NCBI GenBank assembly: GCA_001295865.1
Contig: LJHW01000048.1
Span: 19,036 to 83,035 of the forward strand
From: a beta proteobacterium AAP65
GTDB lineage: Bacteria; Pseudomonadota; Gammaproteobacteria; Burkholderiales; Burkholderiaceae_C
Direction of reading: 5' to 3'
DNA length: 64,000 nucleotides
In this document: in pieces, positions 49,040 through 58,837 of the stretch
Numbering within the stretch: position 1 is the first letter of the stretch
How the letters are laid out: each line of letters opens with the position of its first letter
The notes under the pieces: generated by a model
Seen by the model: the letters and a program-made list of their open reading frames with translations, nothing else
Databases searched by the model: none
What the model was told of the DNA's origin: nothing
Translations under genes and position numbers: made by a program

Positions 49040-49726
49040 TCACAAGCGGGTGGACTCATCATCCTGCAGCGCTTCGGGTTGGTGTGCCACGTACGGCCCG
49101 GTGCCTGCGTTGTCGGCCTGTGCTGCAGGCACGAAGCCGCCACGCTGAACGTCGAAGACATGGACCTCGCCGTCTTCGATCACGTAGTGCCAGCCGTGCA
49201 AGGCCAGTGTGCCGGCCTCCACGCGCTCTCGCACCATCGGGTAGTCCATCAGCCGCTCCAGTTGCAGCACCACTGCGCGTTGCTCGGTGCGCCGCAAAAC
49301 ATCGGGGCCGGGCTCGGCCACGGGCAAGGCGGCTTCGCGCCCCAGTTCCAACCACTGCGACAGGTGCTTGGCCGCCGGTGAGACATCGCCATACAAGGCC
49401 CGAATCGCGCCGCAGTGGCTGTGACCGCAGACCACGATGCGCTTGACCGACAGGTTGAGGACGGCGAACTCGATCGCCGCAGCAGTGCCGTGGAAACCCT
49501 GGCTCTGGTCGTGCGGTGGCACGAAGGCACCGACGTTGCGCACCAGGAACAACTCACCCGGTCCGGCGCCGGTCAGCAGGTAGGGCACCAGTCGAGAATC
49601 GCTGCAGCCGATGAACAGTGTCATCGGGTGCTGACCATCGTCGACCAGCAACCGGAAGTGCGAGCGTTGCGCCGGGAACGCGTCCGTCTGGAAGCGCTGA
49701 AGGCGCTGCAGCAGTTCGTCGGGCAT
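49040..49726 (-). CDS. Beta-class carbonic anhydrase
   Basis: A 228-residue zinc enzyme that interconverts CO2 and bicarbonate. The zinc ligands are C41 in GCSDSR (D43 and R45 form the catalytic pair), H102 and C105 in VVCGHSHCGA. It has the usual length of the prokaryotic beta class. It lies downstream of the PpiC gene on the same strand, 22 bases away, so it could be the last gene of the nar operon. Confidence 0.92.
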   Translation of the reverse strand: MPDELLQRLQRFQTDAFPAQRSHFRLLVDDGQHPMTLFIGCSDSRLVPYLLTGAGPGELFLVRNVGAFVPPHDQSQGFHGTAAAIEFAVLNLSVKRIVVCGHSHCGAIRALYGDVSPAAKHLSQWLELGREAALPVAEPGPDVLRRTEQRAVVLQLERLMDYPMVRERVEAGTLALHGWHYVIEDGEVHVFDVQRGGFVPAAQADNAGTGPYVAHQPEALQDDESTRL

Positions 49727-49748
49727 GGGTCGTGGGGCTGAGGCCGCG

Positions 49749-50528
49749 CTACTGAACCAGAGGCGACTCAGCTGCCTCCAGGTCCACGCCCGTCAGCGTG
49801 GCCGCGCCGGCCAGCAGTTGCAGGTACTGACGCAACGCGGTGGCAAAGGCCTGCTGCCGAAGCCCCTGGGCCACAGCCGACTTCACGGCTTCAAAAGCAG
49901 GGTCCAGGCCCGGTTCGCGCGCCAGCACCTCCACCACATGCAGCCCGAAACGGCTGTGCACCAATCGCGGCAACACGCCGACCTCGGGCTTGCCGAAGAT
50001 CTCGCGCGCGAACTCCGGCGCGCAATCATTGGTCGTCAGCCAGCCCAAGGCGCCGCCATCGGCGCCACTGGGACAGTTGGATGTGGAAGCCGCCGCTGCG
50101 GCAAAGCGGTCTTCGCCACCGGGCGTCGCGCAGCGCACATCGAGCAGACAGGCCTCGGCACGTTGGCGCAGGGCATTGACATCCACGCCCGGTGTGACGG
50201 CAAACAGCACATGGCGCAGCTGCGCACGTTCACCCACGGCGTAACGGCCACGCTGGGCCGCGTGGTGTCGGCGCAAAGCCTCATCTGACGGTTCGGGCAT
50301 GTGCAGTTCCCGGTCCAGCAGGGCCTCGATGGCGGAACTGGCGGCCTCGGTCATGGCGCCACCCAGGGGCAGTGGATCGTCGGCAGCCAGCAGGCCCGCC
50401 TCGATTGCGGCCTGGCGCAGCAACTCGGCACAGGCCCGCTGTCTGAGGGTCTCGGTCGTCAGCGCTTCGTTGGGGTACGACAGCACGACGCCATTGACCT
50501 GGGGAAGAACCGAAGTAGAAGTGTTCAT
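49749..50528 (-). CDS. PpiC-type peptidyl-prolyl isomerase (NifM-like) of the nar operon
   Basis: A 259-residue protein. A NifM-like N-terminal region (LRQRACAELLRQAAIEAGLL) is followed by a parvulin domain (about 110-215) with RHVLFAVTPGVD, GGALGWLTTNDCAPEFA and SRFGLHVVEVLAR. No signal peptide is seen. In Pseudomonas aeruginosa a PpiC-type gene also follows narI. It may assist folding of the nitrate reductase. MNTSTSV at 50528 was chosen as start. It lies 33 bases downstream of narI. Confidence 0.85.
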   Translation of the reverse strand: MNTSTSVLPQVNGVVLSYPNEALTTETLRQRACAELLRQAAIEAGLLAADDPLPLGGAMTEAASSAIEALLDRELHMPEPSDEALRRHHAAQRGRYAVGERAQLRHVLFAVTPGVDVNALRQRAEACLLDVRCATPGGEDRFAAAAASTSNCPSGADGGALGWLTTNDCAPEFAREIFGKPEVGVLPRLVHSRFGLHVVEVLAREPGLDPAFEAVKSAVAQGLRQQAFATALRQYLQLLAGAATLTGVDLEAAESPLVQ

Positions 50529-50561
50529 GGCCTGAGCTTTCTGCTGAGAGTGGGACCGCAT

Positions 50562-51287
50562 TCAAACGAGACGCCGCGGCTGGCTTTGCCCCGCAGGGAC
50601 GTTCAGCCTGCGGGCACGCACCATCTGGTACGGGCGTACGAGGTAAGCCAGCGTGCCGAAGCCGCTCCACACATGCACCAGGCGGCTGAAGGGAAACAGC
50701 AGGAAGATCGTCATGCCCAGCAGCATGTGCGCCTGGAAGTGCCATTCGACACCGGCCACAAGCGCGGCATTCGGCTGCATCAGCACGATGCCCTGCAGGT
50801 ACTCGGCCAGGCGCAGCATGGTCTGCGGGTCCTTCACATGGTGCAGCGAGGCCGGCAGCGTCGACAGGCCAATGACCAGCTGCACCCACAGGATGACAAG
50901 GATGGCGATGTCGGTGCGGTGGCTGGTCAGGCGGATGCGCGGGTCGAACAGGCGACGGTGCAACAACATCGTCAACCCGATGAAGCACAGCCCGCCAGCG
51001 ATGCCGCCGGCCACCACCGCGATCAACTGCTTCTGCGATGCAGTGACGAAGATCTCGTACAACCAGTGCGGCGTGAGCTGCCCGAACAGATGGCCGAAGA
51101 ACAGGAACAGGATGCCGCCGTGGAACAGGTTGCTGCCCCAGCGCAGCTGCGCCTTGCGCAGCAGCTGCGAGCTGTCGCTCTTCCAGGTGTACTGGTCGCG
51201 GTCGAAGCGGGCCAGGCTGCCCATCAGGAAGACGGCCAGGCAGAGGTACGGGTAGACGTTGAAGGCGAAGTTGTGGAGGGTGTTCAT
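50562..51287 (-). CDS. narI: Respiratory nitrate reductase gamma subunit NarI
   Basis: A 241-residue diheme cytochrome b with five helices. The heme ligands H56 and H66 are in FHGGILFLFFGHLFG, the same positions as in E. coli NarI. The second pair lies in EWHFQAHMLLG and FSRLVHVWSG. It takes electrons from quinol and passes them to NarH at the inner membrane. The start overlaps the narJ stop (ATGA). Confidence 0.93.
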   Translation of the reverse strand: MNTLHNFAFNVYPYLCLAVFLMGSLARFDRDQYTWKSDSSQLLRKAQLRWGSNLFHGGILFLFFGHLFGQLTPHWLYEIFVTASQKQLIAVVAGGIAGGLCFIGLTMLLHRRLFDPRIRLTSHRTDIAILVILWVQLVIGLSTLPASLHHVKDPQTMLRLAEYLQGIVLMQPNAALVAGVEWHFQAHMLLGMTIFLLFPFSRLVHVWSGFGTLAYLVRPYQMVRARRLNVPAGQSQPRRLV

Positions 51288-51997
51288 GCGGACGCTCCCG
51301 GCGTGACTTGGGTGGCTGTGCGCACCGGCGTACGCACGATCTGAATCGGTTGCGGCTGCCCCGGTCGCGCCTGCCCCTGGGTGGAGCAGCCATCGAAGGC
51401 CATGGGCTCGGCCCAGCTCTCGTCCAGCTCGGGCTCGGGCGGCACGGTGACGGCCTGCGCCTTCTCGCCCGCCAGGTCCAGCAACGCGGCCAGCACGCAG
51501 GCATGCGCGGCCTCGCGGCGCAACAGCGCGCTGAGGATCACCTGCAGGATGTGCGCGATCTCACCCAGGAAGGCCTTGGCCTGCGCCTGGGGCTGGGTCG
51601 AGGCGTACTGAAGCACCACCGTCAGGTGATCCGGCAGTTCGCCTGGCGCGAGGAACAGGCCCGCCGCCTCGTAGGTCTGACACAGGTCCACCATAGCGGG
51701 GCCGCGGTCACGGCTGTCGCCGTGCACATGCTCGAACAGGTGCAGCGCTGTGCCGCGACCACGGTCGAAAAGTTCAACGTGGTCGGCCTCCACGTCCAGC
51801 GGGCGGCGGCGGGAAAGCCGCGTGATCAGGGCATCCAGTTCGGCGAGGCGCGCACCGCTGAGCGCGCGCTCTTCGTGCAGGGCCGTCTGGAGTTCCGGCA
51901 GGTGCGCGCGCAGCTCGGCGTCGGGGTAGCTCAGCAGGTGGGCCAGCACGCGCAGCGTCTTGGTGGCGGTCGTCGGGTTGGTGTTGAAGAAGCTCAT
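51284..51997 (-). CDS. narJ: Nitrate reductase chaperone NarJ
   Basis: A 237-residue TorD-like chaperone that binds the NarG N-terminus and helps insert the molybdenum cofactor. Conserved blocks are HLLSYPDAELRAHLPEL, DHVELFDRGRGTALHLFEHVHGDSRDRG, MVDLCQTYEAAG and LPDHLTVVLQYAS. The start at 51997 is one base from the narH stop; the open frame upstream overlaps narH and was rejected. Confidence 0.92.
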   Translation of the reverse strand: MSFFNTNPTTATKTLRVLAHLLSYPDAELRAHLPELQTALHEERALSGARLAELDALITRLSRRRPLDVEADHVELFDRGRGTALHLFEHVHGDSRDRGPAMVDLCQTYEAAGLFLAPGELPDHLTVVLQYASTQPQAQAKAFLGEIAHILQVILSALLRREAAHACVLAALLDLAGEKAQAVTVPPEPELDESWAEPMAFDGCSTQGQARPGQPQPIQIVRTPVRTATQVTPGASA

Positions 51998-51998
51998 G

Positions 51999-53522
51999 TC
52001 AGACCCCCGCCTTGATGGGAATGGTGCGCTTCTTCTCGCTGCCGAAGAGGCTGGTCTCGGTCGTGCCTTCGCTGCAGCCGTTGCCGAAGCTGAAGCCGCA
52101 GCCGCCGCGAACGTTGAAGGCGTTCTCGGCGTATTCGCGGTGCGTGGTCGGGATGACGAAGCGGTCCTCGTAGTTGGCAATCGCCATCACGCGGTACATC
52201 TCTTCCACCTCGTTCACGCTCATCTTCACCTGGTCGATCGCGGCGTGATTGGCCTCGCCGTCCACGTGCTTGCTGCGCTGGTAGGCACGCATGGCCAGCA
52301 TGCGCTCCAGGGCACGGACCACCGGCGCGGTGTCACCGGCGGTGAGAAGGTTGGCCAGGTACTTGACCGGGATGCGCAGCTGGTTGACGTCCGGGATCTC
52401 GCCGTTGGTGCCGACATGGCCCGCATTGGCCGCGGCTGTGATGGGCGACAGCGGCGGCACGTACCAGACCATCGGCAGCGTGCGGTATTCGGGGTGCAGC
52501 GGCAGGGCCACCTTCCACTCCACCGCCATCTTGTAGACCGGGCTGTTGCGGGCCGCGTCCATCCAGTTGTCGGGAATGCCGTCCAGCCTCGCCTGGGCGA
52601 TGACCTTGGGGTCGTTCGGGTCCAGGAAGATGTCGAGCTGCGCCTGGTACAGGTCCTTGTCGTTGACGACGCTGGCGGCTTCCTGGATGCGGTCAGCGTC
52701 GTACAGCAGCACGCCCAGGTAGCGGATGCGGCCGACGCAGGTCTCAGAGCACACCGTGGGCTGCCCGGCTTCGATGCGCGGGTAGCAGAAGATGCACTTC
52801 TCGGCCTTGCCGCTCTTCCAGTTGTAGTAGATCTTCTTGTAGGGGCAGCCGCTCACGCACATGCGCCAGCCGCGGCACTTGTCCTGGTCGATCAGGACGA
52901 TGCCGTCTTCCTCGCGCTTGTAGATGGAGCCCGAGGGACAGCTTGCGACGCACGCCGGGTTCAGGCAGTGCTCGCACAGCCTGGGCAGGTACATCATGAA
53001 GGTGTTCTCGAACTGGCCGTAGATGTCCTTCTGGATGTCGTCGAAGTTCTTGTCCTTCGAACGCTTCGAGAATTCACCACCCAGGATCTCTTCCCAGTTC
53101 GGGCCCCACTCGATCTTCTCCATGCGCTTACCCGTGATCAGGCTGCGCGGCCGTGCGGTGGGCGCGTGCTGCATCTCGGGCGCCGACTGCAGGTGGTCGT
53201 AGTCGAAGGTGAAGGGCTCGTAGTAGTCGTCGATCTGCGGCAGGTTGGGGTTGGCGAAGATCTTCATCAAGAGCTTCCACTTGCCACCCTGGCGCGGTTC
53301 GATGCTGCCGTTGGCCTTGCGCACCCAGCCGCCGTTCCACTTGTCCTGGTTCTCCCACTCCTTGGGGTAACCGATGCCGGGTTTGGTCTCGACGTTGTTG
53401 AACCAGGCGTACTCGACGCCGGGGCGGCTGGTCCACACGTTCTTGCAGGTCACGCTGCAGGTGTGGCAGCCGATGCACTTGTCCAGGTTCAGCACCATGC
53501 CGATCTGTGCGCGTACTTTCAT
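51999..53522 (-). CDS. narH: Respiratory nitrate reductase beta subunit NarH
   Basis: A 507-residue protein with four iron-sulfur clusters. Cysteine groups are CIGCHTCSVTCKNVW, CEHCLNPACVASCPSG, CRGWRMCVSGCPYKK and CIFCYPR. The tryptophan in CRGW marks the [3Fe-4S] cluster, as in E. coli NarH. It passes electrons from NarI heme to NarG on the cytoplasmic face. ATG 53522 gives the usual MKVRAQIGMV start. Confidence 0.95.
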   Translation of the reverse strand: MKVRAQIGMVLNLDKCIGCHTCSVTCKNVWTSRPGVEYAWFNNVETKPGIGYPKEWENQDKWNGGWVRKANGSIEPRQGGKWKLLMKIFANPNLPQIDDYYEPFTFDYDHLQSAPEMQHAPTARPRSLITGKRMEKIEWGPNWEEILGGEFSKRSKDKNFDDIQKDIYGQFENTFMMYLPRLCEHCLNPACVASCPSGSIYKREEDGIVLIDQDKCRGWRMCVSGCPYKKIYYNWKSGKAEKCIFCYPRIEAGQPTVCSETCVGRIRYLGVLLYDADRIQEAASVVNDKDLYQAQLDIFLDPNDPKVIAQARLDGIPDNWMDAARNSPVYKMAVEWKVALPLHPEYRTLPMVWYVPPLSPITAAANAGHVGTNGEIPDVNQLRIPVKYLANLLTAGDTAPVVRALERMLAMRAYQRSKHVDGEANHAAIDQVKMSVNEVEEMYRVMAIANYEDRFVIPTTHREYAENAFNVRGGCGFSFGNGCSEGTTETSLFGSEKKRTIPIKAGV

Positions 53523-53550
53523 GTTCTTGCTCCTAGGCTGATCGGCGGGT

Positions 53551-56500
53551 TCAGGGGTTCTCGCCCTGGCCCTGGTAGGCCGCGGCGAGGTGGTCATCAG
53601 CAGGGGTATCCAGCCAGTCGACCTTGGCCATCTTGCGGACCACCACGAACTCGTCGCGGTTGGTGCCGATGGTTCCGTAGTAGTTGAAGCCGTAGCTGAA
53701 CTGCGCGTAGCCACCGATCATGTGGGTGGGCTTCAGCACGATGCGAGTCACGCTGTTGTGGATGCCGCCGCGCACGCCGGTGATCTGCGACCCGGGCGTG
53801 TTGATGATCTTTTCCTGCGCGTGGTACATCAGGAGCATGCCGGGGTTCACCCGCTGGCTCACCACCGCGCGGGCCGCGATGGCGCCGTTGATGTTGAAGA
53901 CCTCGACCCAGTCGTTGTCTTCGATGCCCGAGCGTTTCGCATCGTCCTCGCTCAGCCACACCACGGGGCCGCCGCGGTTCAGCGTCAGCATCAGCAGGTT
54001 GTCGCTGTAGGTGCTGTGGATGCCCCACTTCTGGTGCGGGGTGATGAAGTTGAGCAGGATCTCCTGGTGGCCGTTCGGCTTGATGTTGTGGATGCCGGCC
54101 GTGGTCTTCAGGTCCACCGGAGGGCGGTAGCTGCTGAAGCCCTCGCCGAAGGCAATCACCCACGGGTGGTCCAGGTAGAACTGCTGGCGGCCGGTCAGCG
54201 TGCGCCAGGGGATGTACTCATGCACGTTGGTGTAGCCGGCGTTGTAGCTGACGGTCTCGCTCTCGATACCGCTCCAGGTCGGGCTGCTGATGATCTTGCG
54301 CGGCTGCGCCTGCACGTCGCGGTAGCGGATCTTCTCGTCCTCGCGGTACAGCGCCAGGTGGGTGTGGTCGCGCCCGGTTTGCTTGCCCAGGGCCTGCCAG
54401 GCCTTCACCGCCACGTGGCCGTTGGTCTCGGGTGCCAGCTGCAGGATGACCTCGCAGGCATCGATGTCGGTCACGATCTTCGGCATGCCCTTGGTCACAC
54501 CTTCGGTCAGCGTCTTGCCGTTCAGTTGGCCGAGCTGCTCGACTTCGGTGCCGGTCTTCCAGCCGATGCCCTTGCCACCATTGCCCAGCTTGTCCATCAA
54601 GGGGCCGAGGGCGGTGAAGCGCTTGAACACGTTCGGGTAGTCGCGCTCCACCACCATGATCTGCGGGGCCGTCTTGCCCGGGATCAGCTCGCACTGGCCC
54701 TTCTTCCATTCCTTCACCTCGAAGGGCTGGGCCAGTTCACCGGCGGTGTCGTGCATGATGGGCGTCAGCACCACCTCTTTCTCGACACCCAGGTGGCCTA
54801 CGCAGACCTCGCTGAAGGTCTTGGCAAAGCCCTTGTAGATCTCCCAATCGCTTCGGCTCTGCCACACCGGGTCCACGGCCGCGCTCAGCGGGTGGATGAA
54901 GGGGTGCATGTCGCTGGTGTTGAGGTCGTTCTTCTCGTACCAGCTGGCCGTGGGCAACACGATGTCGGAATACAGGCAGGTGGTGCTCATGCGGAAGTCG
55001 AGCGTGACCACCAGGTCGAGCTTGCCGACCGGCCCGTGCTCGTGCCACTTCACTTCTGTCGGCTTGGCGTCGTCCTGGCCCAGGTCCTTGCCCTGGATGC
55101 CGTTCTCGGTTCCCAGCAGATGCTTGCAGAAGTATTCGTGGCCCTTGCCCGACGAGCCCAGCAGGTTGCTGCGCCAGACGAACAGCACCCGCGGCCAGTT
55201 CTGAGGTGCGTCCGGGTCTTCGCAGCTCATCTGCAGCGTGCCGTCCTTCAGGGCCTTGACGACATAGTCCTTGGCGTCCATGCCGGCAGCGCTGGCGTCC
55301 TTCACCACCTGCATCGGGTTGGTCTTGAGCTGCGGAGCGCTGGGCAGCCAGCCCATGCGTTCGGCGCGCACGTTGTAGTCGATCATGCTGCCGGCATACA
55401 GCGCCTTGTCGGCCAGAGGTGACACGATCTCTTCCATGCCCAGCTTCTCGTAGCGCCACTGGTCGGTGTGGGCGTAGAAGAAGCTGGTGCTGTTCATCTG
55501 GCGCGGTGGGCGGATCCAGTCCAGCGCGAAGGCCAGCGCCGTCCAGCCGGTCTGCGGACGCAGCTTCTCCTGGCCCACGTAGTGCGCCCAGCCGCCACCG
55601 CTCTGGCCGATACAGCCGCACATCATCAAGAGGTTGATGACGCCGCGGTAGTTCATGTCGGCGTGGTACCAGTGGTTCATCGCCGCGCCGATGATCACCA
55701 TGCTCTTGCCATGCGTCTTGTGCGCGTTCTCGGCGAACTGGCGGGCCACGGTGATGATCTGGTCACGCGGCGTGCCGGTGATGCTCTCGGCCCAGGCGGG
55801 CGTGTAGGCGGCATCGTCGTCGTACGACTTTGCACCAGAGCCCAGCCCACGGTCGATGCCGTACTGCGCCACCTGCAGGTCGAACACCGTGGCCACCAGC
55901 GCTTCGCGGTGGTCGCCCTCCTTGCCCAGGCGCAAACGCACCGCCGGCACCTTGACGAAGTTGACTTCGCCGTTCTGGGTGTTGGACTTGAAGTGCGGGG
56001 TGCTCACGCCGCCGAAGTACGGCAGGCCGATGTCCACCACCTCATGCGCCTGCGGGTTTGCGGCATCCGCATCCTCGATGACGGAGAGCTTCAGCTTCAC
56101 CTCGGTGCCGTGACGCGCTTCCTTGTTCTCGAGATTCCACTTGCCCTGGTCGACGCCGCCTTCCGGAGTCCAACGGAAGCCGATGCTGCCGTTGGGCAGC
56201 ACGGCACGGCCGTTCGTATCGAAGGCCACCGTCTTCCACTCGGGGTTGTTCTCCTGGCCCAGCTTGCCGTTGAAGTCGGAGGCGCGCAGGTAGCGGTCGG
56301 GCACCAGGGTCTTGCTGCCGTCGGGCAGGGTGTGCTCCTTGAGCATCACCAGCAGCGGCAGGTCGGTGTAGCGGCGCGCGTAGTCGTCGAAGTAGGGGCT
56401 GCGCTGCTTGAAATAGAACTCGTTGAGCGCGACGTGCCCCATCGCCATGGCCAGCGCCGCATCGGTGCCCTGCTTGGGGTGCAGCCAGATGTCGGCCAGC

Positions 56501-57369
56501 TTGGCGACCTCGCTGTAGTCGGGCGTGATGGCCACCGTCTTCGCGCCCTTGTAGCGCACCTCGGTGAAGAAGTGAGCGTCGGGCGTGCGCGTCTGCGGCA
56601 CGTTGCTGCCCCAGGCCATGATGTAGGTGCTGTTGTACCAATCGGCGCTTTCGGGCACGTCGGTCTGCTCACCCCACACCTGCGGGCTGGCCGGCGGCAG
56701 GTCGCAGTACCAGTCGTAGAAGCTCATGCAGACGCCGCCGATCAGGCTAAGGTAGCGGCTGCCGGCGGCGTAGCTGACCATGCTCATCGCCGGGATCGGG
56801 CTGAAGCCGATCACGCGGTCCGGGCCGTGCTTCTTGATCGTGTAGACGTTGGACGCGGCAATGATCTGGTTCACCTCGTCCCAGCTGCTGCGCACGAAGC
56901 CGCCCATGCCGCGCACCTTCTGGTAGTCGCGGCGCGCCGCGTCGTCTTCGACGATCGTGGCCCAGGCGTCCACCGGTGTCTTCGCCGTCTTCATCGCCGC
57001 GCGCCAGCGCTCCAGCAGGCGGCCGCGCACCATCGGGTACTTCACGCGGTTGGCGCTGTACAGGTACCAGCTGTAGCTGGCGCCGCGGGCGCAGCCGCGT
57101 GGCTCGTGGTTGGGCATGTCCCAGCGCGTGCGCGGGTAGTCGGTCTGCTGCGTCTCCCAGGTGACGATGCCTCCCTTGACGTAGATCTTCCAGCTGCAGC
57201 TGCCGGTGCAGTTCACGCCGTGCGTGCTGCGCACGATCTTGTCGTGCGCCCAGCGGTTGCGGTAGGCATCTTCCCATGTGCGGTCTTCGCCCGTGGTCAG
57301 GCCATGGTCGCCAGAGAAGGTCTCCTTGGGCTGCGAGAAGTGGGTAAGGCGGTCCAGAAAGTGGCTCAT
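53551..57369 (-). CDS. narG: Respiratory nitrate reductase alpha subunit NarG
   Basis: A 1272-residue molybdenum bis-MGD enzyme that reduces nitrate to nitrite in the cytoplasm. The N-terminal FS0 cluster motif is HGVNCTGSCSW (His and Cys ligands). YNSTYIMAWGSNVPQTRTPDAHF lies in the cofactor pocket that carries the Asp ligand. Size matches the family (E. coli 1247). No twin-arginine export signal of periplasmic type is seen beyond the vestigial N-terminus. The narH gene follows by 28 bases. Confidence 0.96.
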   Translation of the reverse strand: MSHFLDRLTHFSQPKETFSGDHGLTTGEDRTWEDAYRNRWAHDKIVRSTHGVNCTGSCSWKIYVKGGIVTWETQQTDYPRTRWDMPNHEPRGCARGASYSWYLYSANRVKYPMVRGRLLERWRAAMKTAKTPVDAWATIVEDDAARRDYQKVRGMGGFVRSSWDEVNQIIAASNVYTIKKHGPDRVIGFSPIPAMSMVSYAAGSRYLSLIGGVCMSFYDWYCDLPPASPQVWGEQTDVPESADWYNSTYIMAWGSNVPQTRTPDAHFFTEVRYKGAKTVAITPDYSEVAKLADIWLHPKQGTDAALAMAMGHVALNEFYFKQRSPYFDDYARRYTDLPLLVMLKEHTLPDGSKTLVPDRYLRASDFNGKLGQENNPEWKTVAFDTNGRAVLPNGSIGFRWTPEGGVDQGKWNLENKEARHGTEVKLKLSVIEDADAANPQAHEVVDIGLPYFGGVSTPHFKSNTQNGEVNFVKVPAVRLRLGKEGDHREALVATVFDLQVAQYGIDRGLGSGAKSYDDDAAYTPAWAESITGTPRDQIITVARQFAENAHKTHGKSMVIIGAAMNHWYHADMNYRGVINLLMMCGCIGQSGGGWAHYVGQEKLRPQTGWTALAFALDWIRPPRQMNSTSFFYAHTDQWRYEKLGMEEIVSPLADKALYAGSMIDYNVRAERMGWLPSAPQLKTNPMQVVKDASAAGMDAKDYVVKALKDGTLQMSCEDPDAPQNWPRVLFVWRSNLLGSSGKGHEYFCKHLLGTENGIQGKDLGQDDAKPTEVKWHEHGPVGKLDLVVTLDFRMSTTCLYSDIVLPTASWYEKNDLNTSDMHPFIHPLSAAVDPVWQSRSDWEIYKGFAKTFSEVCVGHLGVEKEVVLTPIMHDTAGELAQPFEVKEWKKGQCELIPGKTAPQIMVVERDYPNVFKRFTALGPLMDKLGNGGKGIGWKTGTEVEQLGQLNGKTLTEGVTKGMPKIVTDIDACEVILQLAPETNGHVAVKAWQALGKQTGRDHTHLALYREDEKIRYRDVQAQPRKIISSPTWSGIESETVSYNAGYTNVHEYIPWRTLTGRQQFYLDHPWVIAFGEGFSSYRPPVDLKTTAGIHNIKPNGHQEILLNFITPHQKWGIHSTYSDNLLMLTLNRGGPVVWLSEDDAKRSGIEDNDWVEVFNINGAIAARAVVSQRVNPGMLLMYHAQEKIINTPGSQITGVRGGIHNSVTRIVLKPTHMIGGYAQFSYGFNYYGTIGTNRDEFVVVRKMAKVDWLDTPADDHLAAAYQGQGENP

Positions 57370-57406
57370 ATGGTCGTCCTTGGAGAATGTCGTCTGCGTA
57401 TCTGAA

Positions 57407-58798
57407 TCAGCAGGGGTAGGGAGCGTTGCGGCGGCTGTACGCCCACCAGGTCAGCGCGATGCACGAGAGGTAGAACACGATGAACATCACCAGCGCAGCC
57501 GAAGCGCTGCCCGTCATCGCGAGCGAAGAGCCCACGCTCTTGGGGATGAAGAAGCCGCCGTAGGCTCCGATGGCGCTTGCAAAGCCGAGGGCTGCAGCGG
57601 CTTCGACCGCGCCTTCTTTGGCCGCAAGTGCCTGGTCCGATGGCAGACCCCCGGCGCGCTGTACCCGTTCGGCCACGAAGAGGCTGGAGATCATGCGAAA
57701 CGTGCTGCCGTTGCCGATGCCCGATGCCGCGAACAGCACACCGAAGGCAGCCAGGAAGCCGGGGAAATTGCCGCCCTGCCCAGGATGGCCGGTGGTGTCG
57801 GTCGCGGGCAGGCAAAACAGCGCAGCTGAAGCGGCGAGCGCCATCGCCACGAAGATCCAGAAGGTCACGCGCGCGCCGCCCCAGCGGTCGGCCATCCAGC
57901 CACCCAGCGGGCGCAGCACAGCGCCGATCAGCGGGCCCAGCCACACCAGGTGCAGTGCATCGGCGCGTTGAAACTGGCTTTGCGCCAGCATCGGCAAGCT
58001 GGCAGAAAAGCCGATGAAGCTGCCGAAGGTGCCCAGGTACAGCCAGCACATCAGCCAGTTGTGCCTGCGCGTGAAGATCACCGCCTGCTGGGCCATGCCG
58101 GCGTGCGTGTCGGCCAGGTCGTCCATGCCGAACCAGGCCGCTGCCGTACTGGCCAGGATCAACGGCACCCAGATGAAGCCCGCGTTCTGCAGCCACATCG
58201 GCCCCTGAGCCGTCTGCTGCGCCGGCCCGGCGAACAGGCCGAAGACCCCGGCGCTGATGGCCAGTGGCACCAGCATCTGAACCAGCGCAACCCCCAGGTG
58301 CCCCAGCCCGGCGTTCAGGCCCAGCGCATAACCTTGGCGGGCACTCGGGAAGAAGAAGCTGATGTTGGCCATCGAGCTGGCGAAGTTGCCGCCGCCCAGG
58401 CCACACAGCAGGGCCAGCACCACCATCCACTCGAAAGGCGTGTTCGGGTCCTGCACCGCCAGGCCGATGCCGATGGCCGGCAGCAGCAGGCTGGCCGTGG
58501 CCAGCGTGGTGAAGCGTCGCCCGCCGATCATGGGCACTGCGAAGGCATAGAAGATGCGCAGCGTGGCGCCACACAAGGCGGGCAGCGCCGTCAGCCAGAA
58601 CAACTGATTGGTGCTGTAGCGAAAGCCCGCTGCCGGCAGGTGCACCACCACCACCGACCACAGCATCCACACCGCGAACGCCAGGGCCAGCGCCGGGACC
58701 GACACCCACAGGTTGCGCCGGGCCACCGCGCGACCGGACCGGTCCCAGAAGCTGCGGTCCTCGGGGTTCCAGTGCTGGATGATCGTCATGCTGGTCAT
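57407..58798 (-). CDS. Nitrate/nitrite transporter, NNP family (third NarK homologue)
   Basis: A 463-residue major-facilitator protein with twelve helices. The NNP signatures GLGGGNFASSMANISFFFP and a second one in the C-terminal half (FAASGIGNGSTFRMI) contain the Gly-rich segments of nitrate binding. The N-terminus (HWNPEDRSFWDRSGR) resembles NarK2-type nitrate/nitrite exchangers and the second homologue at 58838. It lies 37 bases upstream of narG. ATG 58789 is an alternative start. Confidence 0.88.
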   Translation of the reverse strand: MTSMTIIQHWNPEDRSFWDRSGRAVARRNLWVSVPALALAFAVWMLWSVVVVHLPAAGFRYSTNQLFWLTALPALCGATLRIFYAFAVPMIGGRRFTTLATASLLLPAIGIGLAVQDPNTPFEWMVVLALLCGLGGGNFASSMANISFFFPSARQGYALGLNAGLGHLGVALVQMLVPLAISAGVFGLFAGPAQQTAQGPMWLQNAGFIWVPLILASTAAAWFGMDDLADTHAGMAQQAVIFTRRHNWLMCWLYLGTFGSFIGFSASLPMLAQSQFQRADALHLVWLGPLIGAVLRPLGGWMADRWGGARVTFWIFVAMALAASAALFCLPATDTTGHPGQGGNFPGFLAAFGVLFAASGIGNGSTFRMISSLFVAERVQRAGGLPSDQALAAKEGAVEAAAALGFASAIGAYGGFFIPKSVGSSLAMTGSASAALVMFIVFYLSCIALTWWAYSRRNAPYPC

Positions 58799-58837
58799 GG
58801 CGTGGGGGGTGCCGGCGTCAGGGTGCGTCGCCGGGAG

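Noticed and set aside
53590..57405. Very long plus-strand open frames opposite narG (about 610 and 645 codons)
   Set aside because: They are antisense shadows of a highly conserved 1272-residue NarG. Their translations are Val/His/Ala/Arg-rich with no domain pattern.
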